From the NCBI GenBank assembly GCA_964497975.1, contig CAZCFO010000004.1, forward strand, positions 1 through 64,000: a DNA stretch of 64,000 nucleotides, given 5' to 3'. Positions 32,691-41,124 of this stretch are shown here, piece by piece. Origin of the DNA: JABFSS01 sp964497975. GTDB taxonomy: Bacteria; Patescibacteriota; Gracilibacteria; Peribacterales; Peribacteraceae. Numbering within the stretch: position 1 is the stretch's first letter; the number at the start of each line of letters is the position of its first letter. The translations under genes were made by a program, and so were the position numbers. The notes beneath the pieces were generated by a model. The model did no database searches and had not been told where the DNA came from. It saw nothing but the letters and a program-made list of their open reading frames with translations.

Positions 32691-34904
32691 CTATTGCCCG
32701 AGAAAACGGTTTCGACGACGCATCCGGGCTGCATCCAGGAGAATCCGTCCCGCCCAGCGATAGATGTTGCTGTCGCGGACGATCATACGCATGGTCCGCA
32801 TCCTCTGTCGCTGTTCAGCAGCCTCCATAGACAATGCCCGATGCAGAGCTTCTGCGCACTGATCGGTGTGATACGGATTCACGATGAGGGCTTCCGGCAA
32901 TTCCCTCGTGGCCCCCGTGAATTGACTGAGAAGCAGCACTCCTTGCTCATCGTCACGGGATGCGACGAACTCCTTTGCCACGAGATTCATGCCGTCATGC
33001 AAACTGCCGATGAAGCAGAGATCCGATCCCCGATAGAGGATCGCGAGCGCGTCGGCATTCTTGTACTCGCGCACCAGAATGATGGGTGTATAGCGATCAT
33101 TGCCGAAGCGGGCGTTGACGCGCTCGGCGATGGAGACCATTTTTTCCTCGCTCTTCTTGTATTCCTCGAAGTACGCGCGCGTTGGAGCCGCGATCTGCAC
33201 AAAACTGAATTTCCCGATCCAATCGGGATAAAGCTCAAGGAATCGTTCCACGGCCTGGAATTTCTCGCTGATGCCCTTGGTGTAATCCAAACGGTCCACG
33301 CCGACACCGATGCGCACATTTTGAGGAATGCCGAACTGACGGCGCAGTTCCGCCCGCGCCGCTTCGGCAGAGAAGAGTGTTGACCCGGCATTGAAATCTA
33401 TGGAAATCGGATACGCATTCACCGCAGTCAGGGATTTTCTGTACGACACAATCGATTGCTCCGTGTCCGTACGGCATTCGAGGAACCGGTCGATGGTCTC
33501 GAAGAAGTTATGGCAGTGATACTTCGTGTGGAATCCCAGAATGCTGCTTCCCAGCATCCCATCGAGTATTTCCTCCGCCCACGGACAGATACTGAAGGAT
33601 TCTGCGTTCGGCCAGGGGATGTGCCAGAACGTGATGATCGTCGCCTGGGGAAGACGCTCGCGAAGCAGGCGCGGCAGGAGAGCAAAATGATAATCCTGCA
33701 CGAGAATCACGGGATCTTTGGTCTTCGCCTCCGAAACCACGGCATCGGCGAATTTGCGGTTCACCTCCTGATAGTGCTTCCAGTAGTCGGGACGGAAGAC
33801 GGGGCGTACGTGTGCCACGAGACAGAGCGAATAGAACCCCTCCGTGGAAAGACTGTGATGGGCTTTTTCCTCTTCCGGAGACAGCCACACGCGGCGAAGC
33901 GTGTAGGCGGGGGCATTGGGGGGCACGGCGATATGATCGTGTTCATCAACTGTTTCCCTGTCGGCGGAACCGCTGCCGAGGGCAATCCATGTCCCCGAAC
34001 AGGCGCGCATGACCGGTTCGAGCGCGGTAATGACGCCGGTAGCGGGCTTGCGGACAGCGATCTCCGAACCGGTGCGGTTGTGTATGTAGGGTTCCCGGTG
34101 AGAAACAACGATGACTTCATCACCGACGAATTCCCGCTGGAGAAACTCCTTGATCGTATCCGGCGTCCATGTGATCTGCGGATCATCGGTCGCATGTTGA
34201 CCATGACCAAGATCGCGGAGGAGTTCCCGGAGTTCACTGGCGACGGGTTCCAGTTCGCTGCGGCCTCCCGACGGGATGAGGGGGCGGTGAAGGCTTCCGC
34301 CGCGCAGAAGACCGCGCATGCCGGTGACCCATCCGCGCCAGCTCAGCTGCGCAATGAGTATGGTTATCAGCGAAACAACCATCCCAAGCGCCGCCATGAA
34401 TATCATGATGTACCGCTTGGTTGTCTCACTGCGGTTCGCGATAAAACTCATGTCATGGACAAGGATAAGATCCCCGAGCGTCCGGCCAGAAGCCGTGAGC
34501 GGGTAATAAACCACATGAATCGCCCCCTCGGGCAGAGTCAAGACCTGACCAGCGATCTGGCCGCTTCCGGTTACGGCGGAACTCGGACAGGTAACCGCTT
34601 CGGGGAATTTTTCCGTTTTATACTCCAGGGAATCCTTCGTATCACAAAAACCCAGCGCAAAAAGGCGCCTGTCCTGCATCACGCGGTCAAAAAAGGTTTT
34701 CACTTTTTTCCTGGTAAAAGCGGAATCGGCGCCAATGGTTTCGAACAATGAATCATCAACGGTTGAGCCGATAAGCCGGGACCGCAGATCGAGATCACGG
34801 ATCGCCCACTCTTTCAGTAAAGTGTCCGCAAGAGGCGTCACCAAATATGCGATAAGCCCAAGAACGATGCTCAGCGGAATGAGAAAGCGAAACGAAAGTC
34901 TCAT
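32691..34904 (-). CDS. Trehalose-6-phosphate synthase fused to a membrane sensor-like N-terminus
   Basis: 737 residues. Membrane helix 1 (about 5-25), an extracytoplasmic domain of about 135 residues and helix 2 (about 165-187, YIMIFMAALGMVVSLITILIA) are followed by a short linker and a complete GT20 (OtsA) domain from about 240. GT20 motifs include VDRLDYTKGISEKFQAVERFL, HDGMNLVAKEFVASR and VNPYHTDQCAEALHRAL. OtsA makes trehalose-6-phosphate from UDP- or GDP-glucose and glucose-6-phosphate. The sensor-like part resembles chemoreceptor or kinase input domains with a HAMP-like linker. The start ATG at 34904 is 6 nt after TACAAT (34911-34916); an ATG at 34919 would lie upstream of that promoter. 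No phosphatase (otsB) is nearby. Confidence 0.88.
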   Translation of the reverse strand: MRLSFRFLIPLSIVLGLIAYLVTPLADTLLKEWAIRDLDLRSRLIGSTVDDSLFETIGADSAFTRKKVKTFFDRVMQDRRLFALGFCDTKDSLEYKTEKFPEAVTCPSSAVTGSGQIAGQVLTLPEGAIHVVYYPLTASGRTLGDLILVHDMSFIANRSETTKRYIMIFMAALGMVVSLITILIAQLSWRGWVTGMRGLLRGGSLHRPLIPSGGRSELEPVASELRELLRDLGHGQHATDDPQITWTPDTIKEFLQREFVGDEVIVVSHREPYIHNRTGSEIAVRKPATGVITALEPVMRACSGTWIALGSGSADRETVDEHDHIAVPPNAPAYTLRRVWLSPEEEKAHHSLSTEGFYSLCLVAHVRPVFRPDYWKHYQEVNRKFADAVVSEAKTKDPVILVQDYHFALLPRLLRERLPQATIITFWHIPWPNAESFSICPWAEEILDGMLGSSILGFHTKYHCHNFFETIDRFLECRTDTEQSIVSYRKSLTAVNAYPISIDFNAGSTLFSAEAARAELRRQFGIPQNVRIGVGVDRLDYTKGISEKFQAVERFLELYPDWIGKFSFVQIAAPTRAYFEEYKKSEEKMVSIAERVNARFGNDRYTPIILVREYKNADALAILYRGSDLCFIGSLHDGMNLVAKEFVASRDDEQGVLLLSQFTGATRELPEALIVNPYHTDQCAEALHRALSMEAAEQRQRMRTMRMIVRDSNIYRWAGRILLDAARMRRRNRFLGQ

Positions 34905-34916
34905 CCTGGCATTGTA

Positions 34917-35415
34917 CATTCCCGATGCTGATCCGGCGGAAAATGCATAAGGGGCAAAAGCGGGACGTCAATCATTTTCCCCCACAATTTTCTTCAACAA
35001 AGAACCTCGTTTTCCCCTCTGCATCGGCGGATGGATGGAGATGCACACAATCTGGCGCCCCCCCCAGGATGGCGGCATCGGAAGAGTGCTGTTAGAAGTA
35101 TGTCGTATTGATCTCATTCCTGTCTTCTCCTCACTATGAATACGCCCCGGATATATGCAGTCAATACAATCGTAATGGCGGAGCATATGAAAAATCTGAC
35201 AAAGAAAATCCGTACTATCTCATTCGATTACGCTCAAATTTTTCATCATCGGATGGTGCTTGTTCTGCGGGATGCTCCGCGAGTGACCCCTTCCACTTCT
35301 TTGCATTCTTCAAGCGGGTTTTTTGAAGCGGAAATTGTATGGGAAATTTTTCGCCAGGCGAGGATTGTCTTGGACCCGCTTCACGTCCAGGTTGATGTGG
35401 AAGATATGCAGAGGT
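34917..35415. other. Gap without a confident gene
   Basis: Short open frames exist on both strands, the longest 93 codons from an ATG at 35136. None has recognisable sequence, a good start context or codon use like its neighbours. The stretch is relatively AT-rich compared with the flanks. It ends in a duplicated piece of the tRNA-Asp 3' end. Confidence 0.4.
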
Positions 35416-35518
35416 AATGGCGGACCCGGCGGGACCCTTCGCACGGGCTCAGGGCAAGCTCGAACATCTCATGGCTTGCCATGAGGAGCGGAGCGACGAA
35501 TGGCGGACCCGGCGGGAC
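35416..35518. repeat. tRNA-Asp 3'-end duplication flanking a palindromic element
   Basis: A 20-bp word, AATGGCGGACCCGGCGGGAC, occurs at 35416-35435 and again at 35499-35518; the second copy is the 3' end of tRNA-Asp. Between them is CCCTTCGCACGGGCTCAGGG, a variant of the CCTTCGACAGGCTCAGG family, and CTCATGGCTTGCCATGAG, a palindrome. The arrangement parallels the element after aguA at 4760-4863. Confidence 0.75.
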
Positions 35519-35577
35519 TCGAACCCGTGACCTCTTCCGTGACAGGGAAGCGCTCTAACCAGCTGAGCTACGGGTCC
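35501..35577 (-). tRNA. tRNA-Asp (anticodon GTC)
   Basis: Cloverleaf of 77 nt with encoded CCA. The acceptor GGACCCG pairs with CGGGTCC, the D arm has AGCTCAGCTGGTTAGAGC, the anticodon stem CTTCC/GGAAG carries loop CTGTCAC, and the T loop is TTCGAGT. Discriminator G73 is correct for Asp. It may be cotranscribed with the micro-gene upstream, whose promoter points this way. Confidence 0.95.
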
Positions 35578-35732
35578 GCGATAGATGTGAACGCGATGCT
35601 GAAAAAAAACGTCACGATGGCCTCCCGGGATTCCTGCTATGGAAGCCGGGGAACGGTATCATCGTTTTGACATCGGAACAACTCAACAAAAACGTCCTGG
35701 GGAGGCTTCCCGACCCATACACATCCAGCCTC

Positions 35733-35855
35733 TTACCACGCCGCCGCCATCGCATTCGCGAAGAAGACACAGAGGCCCGCCACCATGATCCAGACGCAGA
35801 TCGCCGTGCGGACCTGGGGATCACGAAGGGCCTGGAGAGGGTGGAAGGCACGCAT
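35733..35855 (-). CDS. 40-residue single-span membrane micro-protein
   Basis: The frame MRAFHPLQALRDPQVRTAIC continues into a hydrophobic segment (VWIMVAGLCVFFANAMAAAW). A short amphipathic N-terminus and one membrane helix are predicted. It starts about 9 nt after the expected transcription start of a strong promoter (35871-35898), so it would be the first frame on that transcript. No family is recognised. It could be a real small protein or a chance frame in the leader of the tRNA-Asp transcript. Confidence 0.5.
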   Translation of the reverse strand: MRAFHPLQALRDPQVRTAICVWIMVAGLCVFFANAMAAAW

Positions 35856-35870
35856 ATGGGTGTTGTTGAT

Positions 35871-35898
35871 ATTATAACACAAAATAACATTTTATCAA
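35871..35898 (-). promoter_or_regulatory. Near-consensus promoter
   Basis: The minus strand carries TTGATA (35893-35898), a 16-bp spacer and a perfect TATAAT (35871-35876). It points toward the micro-protein and tRNA-Asp and is one of the best promoters in the window. Confidence 0.8.
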
Positions 35899-35923
35899 CA
35901 TCCAGGAACCGTCTTTCCGGCGG

Positions 35924-36961
35924 CTATTCCAGATACAGCGTCGGGTTCTTCTTCACGCCATTGGTGCGTACTTCGAAGTGCACATGGATGCCTGTGGGCC
36001 CGTGGACGAGGCCGGTATTGCCCATATCGGCGATCACCTGGCCGCGGTTCACCGTGTCGCCCGCCTTCACGTAGAGGACTTTGTTGTGCGCGTAGAGGGT
36101 GACGAGGCCGTCGCCATGATCGATTTCGATCACGTTGCCGAAGCCGCCGTTCCAGCCGAGATCGGCGCGGAGGACGGTGCCGGCTTCCGCCGCGAAGATG
36201 GGGCCTCCGCCGCGCGTCTGGAGGTCGACGGCGTAGTGCCCCGGATGGTACTTCTGCGTGAAGAAGCAGTTCTCACACGGCATCTGCAGGAGCGTCTGCG
36301 AGAGGATGGCGCTGACCGCGGGCGCCTTGACGCTGCCCGGAACGCGCGGAACGTTGATCTGCAGCTGGATGTCCTTGAACGGCAGGCTGTCGGCGAAGCG
36401 CAGGGCCGAATCGGTCGCCGCGATGGCCGAGCCGCCCACCACCGGCTTGCCTCCGGGAATGATGAGCTCCTCGCCGGCAACGATGAAGCCGCCGCGGATG
36501 CGGTTCTGGCGGACGATGGCATCGAGGGGGACGCCGTAGAGCTCCGCGATGCGGCCCAGGGTCTGCCCGCGGCGGACGACATGGAGAACGCCGTCCACGG
36601 GGAGGATGAGCAGTTCCTGGCCCGGCTTGAGGGTCATGCCGGGCTCGATACCGTTGGTCCAGCGGATGGTATCGGCGCCGATACCGTACCGCGCGGCGAT
36701 CTTCTCCACCGACTCGCCCTCTTTGATCGTATGGATGACGCCCTCGCTGAACGCCAGTCGGGACCCCTGCTTGCCGAGCGAGGAGGACTTCATGAGGAAG
36801 CCCTCCTCCACAAAGAGAAACTGCTGCGAGGGCAGCTGCTGCTCCTCGGTGAGGCTCGCGGAAGCGGGAACGTAGGGTGGAAGCAGCGCCCCCACGAACA
36901 ACAGGAACACGAGGAGCATGCGGACACGCAGAGACAGCCAGCGGACAAGGGGAGTGCGCAT
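35924..36961 (-). CDS. Secreted M23 peptidase with two LysM domains
   Basis: 345 residues. Signal peptide at 1-36 (MLLVFLLFVGALLPPYVPASA), LysM domains at about 76-122 (IHTIKEGESVEKIAARYGIGADTIRWTN) and 126-170 (LHVVRRGQTLGRIAELYGVPLDAIVRQN), and a lysostaphin-type M23 domain at about 235-340 with zinc motifs HYAVDL and HVHFEV. It cleaves peptidoglycan cross-bridges or stems, anchored by LysM (family knowledge). The start is 6 nt after the dacA stop on the same strand, so it is the last gene of the ftsQ-like/dacA/M23 cell-wall cluster. Confidence 0.93.
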   Translation of the reverse strand: MRTPLVRWLSLRVRMLLVFLLFVGALLPPYVPASASLTEEQQLPSQQFLFVEEGFLMKSSSLGKQGSRLAFSEGVIHTIKEGESVEKIAARYGIGADTIRWTNGIEPGMTLKPGQELLILPVDGVLHVVRRGQTLGRIAELYGVPLDAIVRQNRIRGGFIVAGEELIIPGGKPVVGGSAIAATDSALRFADSLPFKDIQLQINVPRVPGSVKAPAVSAILSQTLLQMPCENCFFTQKYHPGHYAVDLQTRGGGPIFAAEAGTVLRADLGWNGGFGNVIEIDHGDGLVTLYAHNKVLYVKAGDTVNRGQVIADMGNTGLVHGPTGIHVHFEVRTNGVKKNPTLYLE

Positions 36962-36966
36962 GAGGG

Positions 36967-37842
36967 TCAGGCGAAGAAGCTTCCGAGAATGCGCAGCACG
37001 GTCCGCATGTCCGTGTAGCGCTCATTGGAACCGAGAAGCACCACGAGGTACTCGCGCCCGTGCTCGGTCACAAGGGAGAGGAGGCACTGGCGCGCCGCGG
37101 CGGTTGTGCCGGTTTTCCCCGCGATGATCGGGCCGTCCTGATGCAGCAGCACGTGCGTGTGCGCGAGCGACAGGGTTTTGCCTTCGACGCTGCGGATGGA
37201 GGACTCCGCCGTCGCCATGCGCGCGCGGATTTCGGGATTGCGCAGCGCGTAGGCCGCAAGCCAGGCCATATCGCGCGGCGTGGATCCTTCGTCGGGGGAA
37301 TCGAGGCCGCTGGCGTTCGCAAACTCCGTGTTCTTGAGACCGAGCATTGCGGCCCGCTCGTTCATGACGGTCACGAACGCCTCTTCGGATCCGCTATGGA
37401 AGACCGCGAGGGTGTCGGCCGCGTCATTGGCGGACGCGATGAGAAGGGCGGAGAGCAGGTCGCCGACGGTAAAATGGCCGCCCGGGGGGAGATCGGCGAC
37501 GCTGCCTTCGGTCTTGCCGATGCCGGCGGGAACCTCGACAACCTCATCCATGGAGTGGGATTCGGCAATGACAACCGCCGTCATGATCTTGGTGAGGCTG
37601 CCTACGGGGCGCGCCCGGTCGGCGTTGCGCGCGAAGAGTTCCTGCCCGGTCTGGAGATCGAGAATGAAGGCCCCCGAGGCCGACAGGCTCTGCGCCAGTT
37701 TGCGGCTGGGAAAGACGTTCTCCACCAGCGCGGGAGGCGCCAGCGGCAGGTCTTCCAGCGCCACGGGTGCGGCGGCCGGCGACGGGGCCGCCGGAACCAG
37801 CCCCATCAGGAATACGGACAGGAGAACGTGCAGACTTTCCAT
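36967..37842 (-). CDS. dacA: D-alanyl-D-alanine carboxypeptidase (peptidase S11)
   Basis: 291 residues with a signal peptide. Penicillin-binding motifs are Ser82-x-x-Lys85 (VGSLTKIM), SAN at 137-139 (IASANDAADTL) and KTG at about 241 (IIAGKTGTTAAA). It trims the terminal D-Ala of the stem pentapeptide. The length is shorter than E. coli DacA because the C-terminal beta-domain and amphipathic anchor are missing, so it is probably released or held by its N-terminal segment. The ATG at 37842 lies 7 nt after an extended -10, TGGTAAACT (37850-37858). Confidence 0.92.
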   Translation of the reverse strand: MESLHVLLSVFLMGLVPAAPSPAAAPVALEDLPLAPPALVENVFPSRKLAQSLSASGAFILDLQTGQELFARNADRARPVGSLTKIMTAVVIAESHSMDEVVEVPAGIGKTEGSVADLPPGGHFTVGDLLSALLIASANDAADTLAVFHSGSEEAFVTVMNERAAMLGLKNTEFANASGLDSPDEGSTPRDMAWLAAYALRNPEIRARMATAESSIRSVEGKTLSLAHTHVLLHQDGPIIAGKTGTTAAARQCLLSLVTEHGREYLVVLLGSNERYTDMRTVLRILGSFFA

Positions 37843-37914
37843 CGGAGGAAGTTTACCAGCGATTCCGGGTATCCGGACCAGAAGACAGGTGTTTGTCCAG
37901 TCGCGGGAAGAGCC

Positions 37915-38904
37915 CTATTTATAGACCACTCTCCCGGTTAAACGCAGGTCGATGTAGCTTTTGACGTCGGCGAGCTTCACGGACTTGAGGAATATCCGCA
38001 GCCGCGCGAGCTGCTCCTCCAGCGTGGACCGGGTGTCGAACCAGTAGCTGACCACAGGCGTATCGAGGTGGAATTCGCGCGCGCGGACGTACGCCGTGCG
38101 CAGGCGGATCTGCTGTCCGAACTCCAGCGCCAGCGCCTCCTCGGCGCGGCGCATGCGCTCGATGAACTCGGGGCTCAGGAGCGGCATCATCGGCACGGGC
38201 CGGACGCTCCAGTCGACGATGCGGATGGTGGGCAGGGGAGGCAGGGCTCCGGGGTTGGGGACGGAGACGAGCAAACCGTTCTGCGTGAGGAATTCGCCGC
38301 CGGGTGCGCTGCCGGAACCGGAGAGGACGCCGGCCGAGCCGCTGCCCGTGCGGACCGGGGCGACGGAGGAGGAAGACGAGGACACGGGTTGCGGAGTCTC
38401 GCCCGGGGATTCGATGCGCACGCGGGCAATGAGAGGAAGCAGCGCGATGCGGACGTGCAATTCGGAGGGATACCGCTTGGAGACGATGACGTCGCTGGCA
38501 TCCGGCACGACTTCGCGCACGCGGGCCGCCACGTCCCGGGCGGAGAGAAACAGCAGATGGCGGTCGTAGAGAGGAGAGAGGGCCTCCAGAACCACGGGAA
38601 GATCCACGCGGCCTTCGGCGCGCACCACGCGGATCTGGCGGATGTGAAGGAGCGGCGAAAAGAGCAGGAGGCAGATCACCAGCGTCCCGATGCCGGGGAG
38701 AATGAACCTGAGCCATCGCCGTCCGACGGAGAGGCGGTCGAAAAACACCGTCTTGGCCCGGCGTAGCCACCGCCGCCACCGCTCGCGGCTGTGCTCCTTC
38801 GCGCGCTTGTGCCGGCGCTCGACGAACGTGCGCGTCTGCTTGGTCAGCGGACGGCTGAATTTCCGTGGCAGCGGTCGTGTGGGGCGCCTGAGCACGGGGG
38901 TCAT
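37915..38904 (-). CDS. FtsQ/DivIB-like cell division protein
   Basis: 329 residues. A basic N-terminal cytoplasmic tail of about 65 residues (RRHKRAKEHSRERWRRWLRR), one membrane helix at about 68-88 (FILPGIGTLVICLLLFSPLL) and a POTRA-type domain (IRQIRVVRAEGRVDLPVVLEAL...VIVSKRYPSELHVRI) are typical of FtsQ. A Ser-rich insertion (PVSSSSSSVAPVRTGSGS) interrupts the domain. The C-terminal LKSVKLADVKSYIDLRLTGRVVY matches the FtsQ end. It is the first gene of the envelope cluster with dacA and the LysM-M23 peptidase. A weak GAGG lies upstream of the ATG. Confidence 0.85.
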   Translation of the reverse strand: MTPVLRRPTRPLPRKFSRPLTKQTRTFVERRHKRAKEHSRERWRRWLRRAKTVFFDRLSVGRRWLRFILPGIGTLVICLLLFSPLLHIRQIRVVRAEGRVDLPVVLEALSPLYDRHLLFLSARDVAARVREVVPDASDVIVSKRYPSELHVRIALLPLIARVRIESPGETPQPVSSSSSSVAPVRTGSGSAGVLSGSGSAPGGEFLTQNGLLVSVPNPGALPPLPTIRIVDWSVRPVPMMPLLSPEFIERMRRAEEALALEFGQQIRLRTAYVRAREFHLDTPVVSYWFDTRSTLEEQLARLRIFLKSVKLADVKSYIDLRLTGRVVYK

Positions 38905-38945
38905 TCTAATCCCTCTTCAGAAAAAGAGAGAATGTGTAGATCGCC

Positions 38946-39020
38946 ACGTTTGTGAAGCAAACGAGCGAAACGAAGAAAACGACGCAATCGAGGATCCTCG
39001 TTTCCCTCGTTTTCCTCATA
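38946..39020. repeat. Palindromic element (CGAGGATCCTCG core), copy 1
   Basis: The core CGAGGATCCTCG (38989-39000) is a perfect 12-bp palindrome flanked by AAACGA/TCGTTT-type words. The same core and words occur at 56348-56419. It lies between the divergent ftsQ-like and glycosyltransferase genes. Confidence 0.65.
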
Positions 39021-39068
39021 CATATCATAGAGGCAGATCTCTTGCTTGAATGAGGGTAGTATTTTGGA

Positions 39069-40172
39069 GTGAAATTGGCTCTCGTCGCCGACTGGCTGAC
39101 CGCTTCGGGGGGCGCGGAACGCGCGCTCGCCGAATTCCACGCGATCTGGCCGCAGAGTCCCGTCTTCACAACGGTGAAACGGCACGAGCCGGTGGCGGGG
39201 CTGGAGACCGCTGACGTCCGGGTATCGCGGCTGCAGCGGATCCACCGCTTCCTGGGCCGGCACCAGTTGCTCCTCCCGTGGATGCCGCGGGCCGTGGAGG
39301 AGTTGGACCTGCGGGGATTCGACGCGATCCTCAGTTCATCGCACGCCGTGGGGAAGGGGATCATCCCGCCCTCGAACGCCGCGCACGTCTGCTACTGCCA
39401 CACGCCCATGCGCTACGCGTGGGAAATGGAGAAGCAGTATCTGGAGGATTTCCGGATTCCGCGCTTCCTCCGCAAGACGGTGAAGCTGAGGCTCCGGGAA
39501 CTGCGGCGGTGGGACCTCTCGACCGCAAAGCGCGTGGACGCTTTTATCGCGAACTCGACCGAAACCGCCGCGCGCATCGAGCGGATTTACGGACGGACCT
39601 CGATCGTGATTCCTCCCCCCGTGCAGGACCGGTTCTTCTCCGCATCGCTGGTACCGCCCGCGGAGCGGCGGTCGTTCCTGGCGGTGGGCCGCCTGGTCCC
39701 GTACAAGCGGTTCGACCTGCTGATCGAGTGGGCGAACGCCGCGCAAATGCCGCTCACGATCGTCGGCAAGGGCCAGGACTGGAAGCGCCTCCATGCGATG
39801 GCGGGACCCACGGTGACGTTCCGCGACGACGTGACCGATGACGAACTGCCGACGCTCTACGCGTCCGCGAAGGCGCTGCTCTTCCCCACACACGAGGACG
39901 CCGGCATCGTGCCGATCGAAGCGCAGGCCTGCGGGACCCCGGTGATCGCCTACGGGAAGGGGGGGACCGTGGAGACGGTGGTACAGGACGTGACCGGACT
40001 CTTTTTCCCCGAACAGACGCCCGAGTCGCTCGCAGACGCCGTGAAGAGACTGAAGCATCTGCAATTCGCGCCGGAGCAGTTGAGGAGGCACGCGCAGAAG
40101 TTTTCGTCGAAAGGGTTCCGGGAGAGGATCGGCAATCAGGTGAGGGAGACGTACGAGAAGACGAGACACTGA
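39069..40172 (+). CDS. Family 4 glycosyltransferase
   Basis: 367 residues, GT-B fold. The N-terminal MKLALVADWLTASGGAERAL carries the glycine loop, and HTPMRYAWEMEKQYL is typical of mannosyl- or rhamnosyl-type GT4 enzymes. The C-terminal domain has LVPYKRFDLLIEW and the EX7E motif in HEDAGIVPIEAQACGTPVIAYGKGG. The GTG start at 39069 lies 6 nt after TAGTAT (39057-39062). The acceptor is unknown; cell-envelope polysaccharide is likely from the flanking envelope genes. Confidence 0.92.
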   Translation: MKLALVADWLTASGGAERALAEFHAIWPQSPVFTTVKRHEPVAGLETADVRVSRLQRIHRFLGRHQLLLPWMPRAVEELDLRGFDAILSSSHAVGKGIIPPSNAAHVCYCHTPMRYAWEMEKQYLEDFRIPRFLRKTVKLRLRELRRWDLSTAKRVDAFIANSTETAARIERIYGRTSIVIPPPVQDRFFSASLVPPAERRSFLAVGRLVPYKRFDLLIEWANAAQMPLTIVGKGQDWKRLHAMAGPTVTFRDDVTDDELPTLYASAKALLFPTHEDAGIVPIEAQACGTPVIAYGKGGTVETVVQDVTGLFFPEQTPESLADAVKRLKHLQFAPEQLRRHAQKFSSKGFRERIGNQVRETYEKTRH

Positions 40173-40183
40173 TCTCTGCCACT

Positions 40184-40260
40184 CGCCATTTTCTTTGTCG
40201 CGTCTGACAAAGAAATGGTGCCCCGCAGGGGAACTCGGACGAGCAAAGAAAAGGGCGGCA
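40184..40260. repeat. Palindromic element (CAAAGAAATGGTGCCCC family), copy 2
   Basis: GCCATTTTCTTTG, CTGACAAAGAAATGGTGCCC and GAGCAAAGAAAAGGGCGGC recur in the same order as in the 11421-11536 copy. A 21-bp word at 40204-40224 is identical to 11475-11495, and the GC-rich hairpin after it differs (CCCCGCAGGGG against CCCCCCGGAGGGG). Confidence 0.75.
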
Positions 40261-40280
40261 CATGCTAATCTACCTCTCTC

Positions 40281-40961
40281 ATGCTTCGCGACCCTTTTGC
40301 TCTCTTCCGGCCTTTCCAATCGAGAGTGTCCGTCGCGATTTTTTCGAAACAGGATGATCTTCCGGATGACGCGGCGGCGGCCACGGCGCTCGGCGTCGAG
40401 AACGCGGCGGGACTCTGGCAGATGCACGGAAACAAGACCGTGATCATCCGTTCCGCGTCAAAACGGACGGAACAGGCGGACGGCATGATCACCGGTACGA
40501 CGGGCCTCGCGCTCTGCACGCGCTGGGCCGACTGCCAGAATTTCGTCATCTACGAGCCGGAAAAACACGTCTGCGGCGTTCTGCACGCAGGATGGAAGGG
40601 GCTGATCGCCGGCGCGATTCCGGAATTTTTCCGGGTGCTGGAAAACGAATTCGGGATCGAGGCGCCGCACACCTTCGTCGGCGCCGGCCCGTCGCTCTGC
40701 CAGCGCTGCGCGGACTTCACCGATCCCGCGCGCGAACTCCCATCCATCGGAAAAGAATTCGTCGACGGCAGATGCGTCGATCTCCGGAGGGCGGCGGATG
40801 CCCAGCTCAAAGAACTCGGCGTGCGGGCGGACCGGTTCGAGCGGCATCCGGACTGCACCCGCTGCACCCCCCGAACCTACTGGACATACCGCGGAGGCGA
40901 CCGGGAAGCGGTAAAAGAAAGTCACACGAATATCCTCGCGTGCGCCCTGCGCCCGGTCTAG
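40281..40961 (+). CDS. pgeF: Purine nucleoside phosphorylase/polyphenol oxidase family (YfiH/DUF152)
   Basis: 226 residues. Motifs WQMHGN (about 46), TRWADCQNFVIY (copper/zinc Cys region, about 80) and LHAGWKGLIAG (about 102) define the YfiH family. The family acts on purine nucleosides and, as PgeF, corrects D-Ser/L-Ser errors in peptidoglycan precursors. The late HPDCTRCTPRTYWTYRGGDR is the conserved C-terminus. The ATG at 40281 follows TAATCT by 10 nt. Confidence 0.88.
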   Translation: MLRDPFALFRPFQSRVSVAIFSKQDDLPDDAAAATALGVENAAGLWQMHGNKTVIIRSASKRTEQADGMITGTTGLALCTRWADCQNFVIYEPEKHVCGVLHAGWKGLIAGAIPEFFRVLENEFGIEAPHTFVGAGPSLCQRCADFTDPARELPSIGKEFVDGRCVDLRRAADAQLKELGVRADRFERHPDCTRCTPRTYWTYRGGDREAVKESHTNILACALRPV

Positions 40962-41124
40962 AGTGCGGTCAGCTCGACGGCACGTTTTGCGGCTTAGACG
41001 TTTCTTCTCTGATTGTCATATTGGGAGGCTTAATCATTCATCACTGCGGTGATGGATTGCGGCCACCCACCTGGGTATCCAGGGACAAGCGTCTCTGCCC
41101 GACGGCCTTTGGGCATGCGCGCCG

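Noticed and set aside
35136..35417. 93-codon open frame
   Set aside because: No recognisable sequence, weak start context, and its end runs into the duplicated tRNA-Asp fragment. An overlapping frame of similar length is equally plausible.
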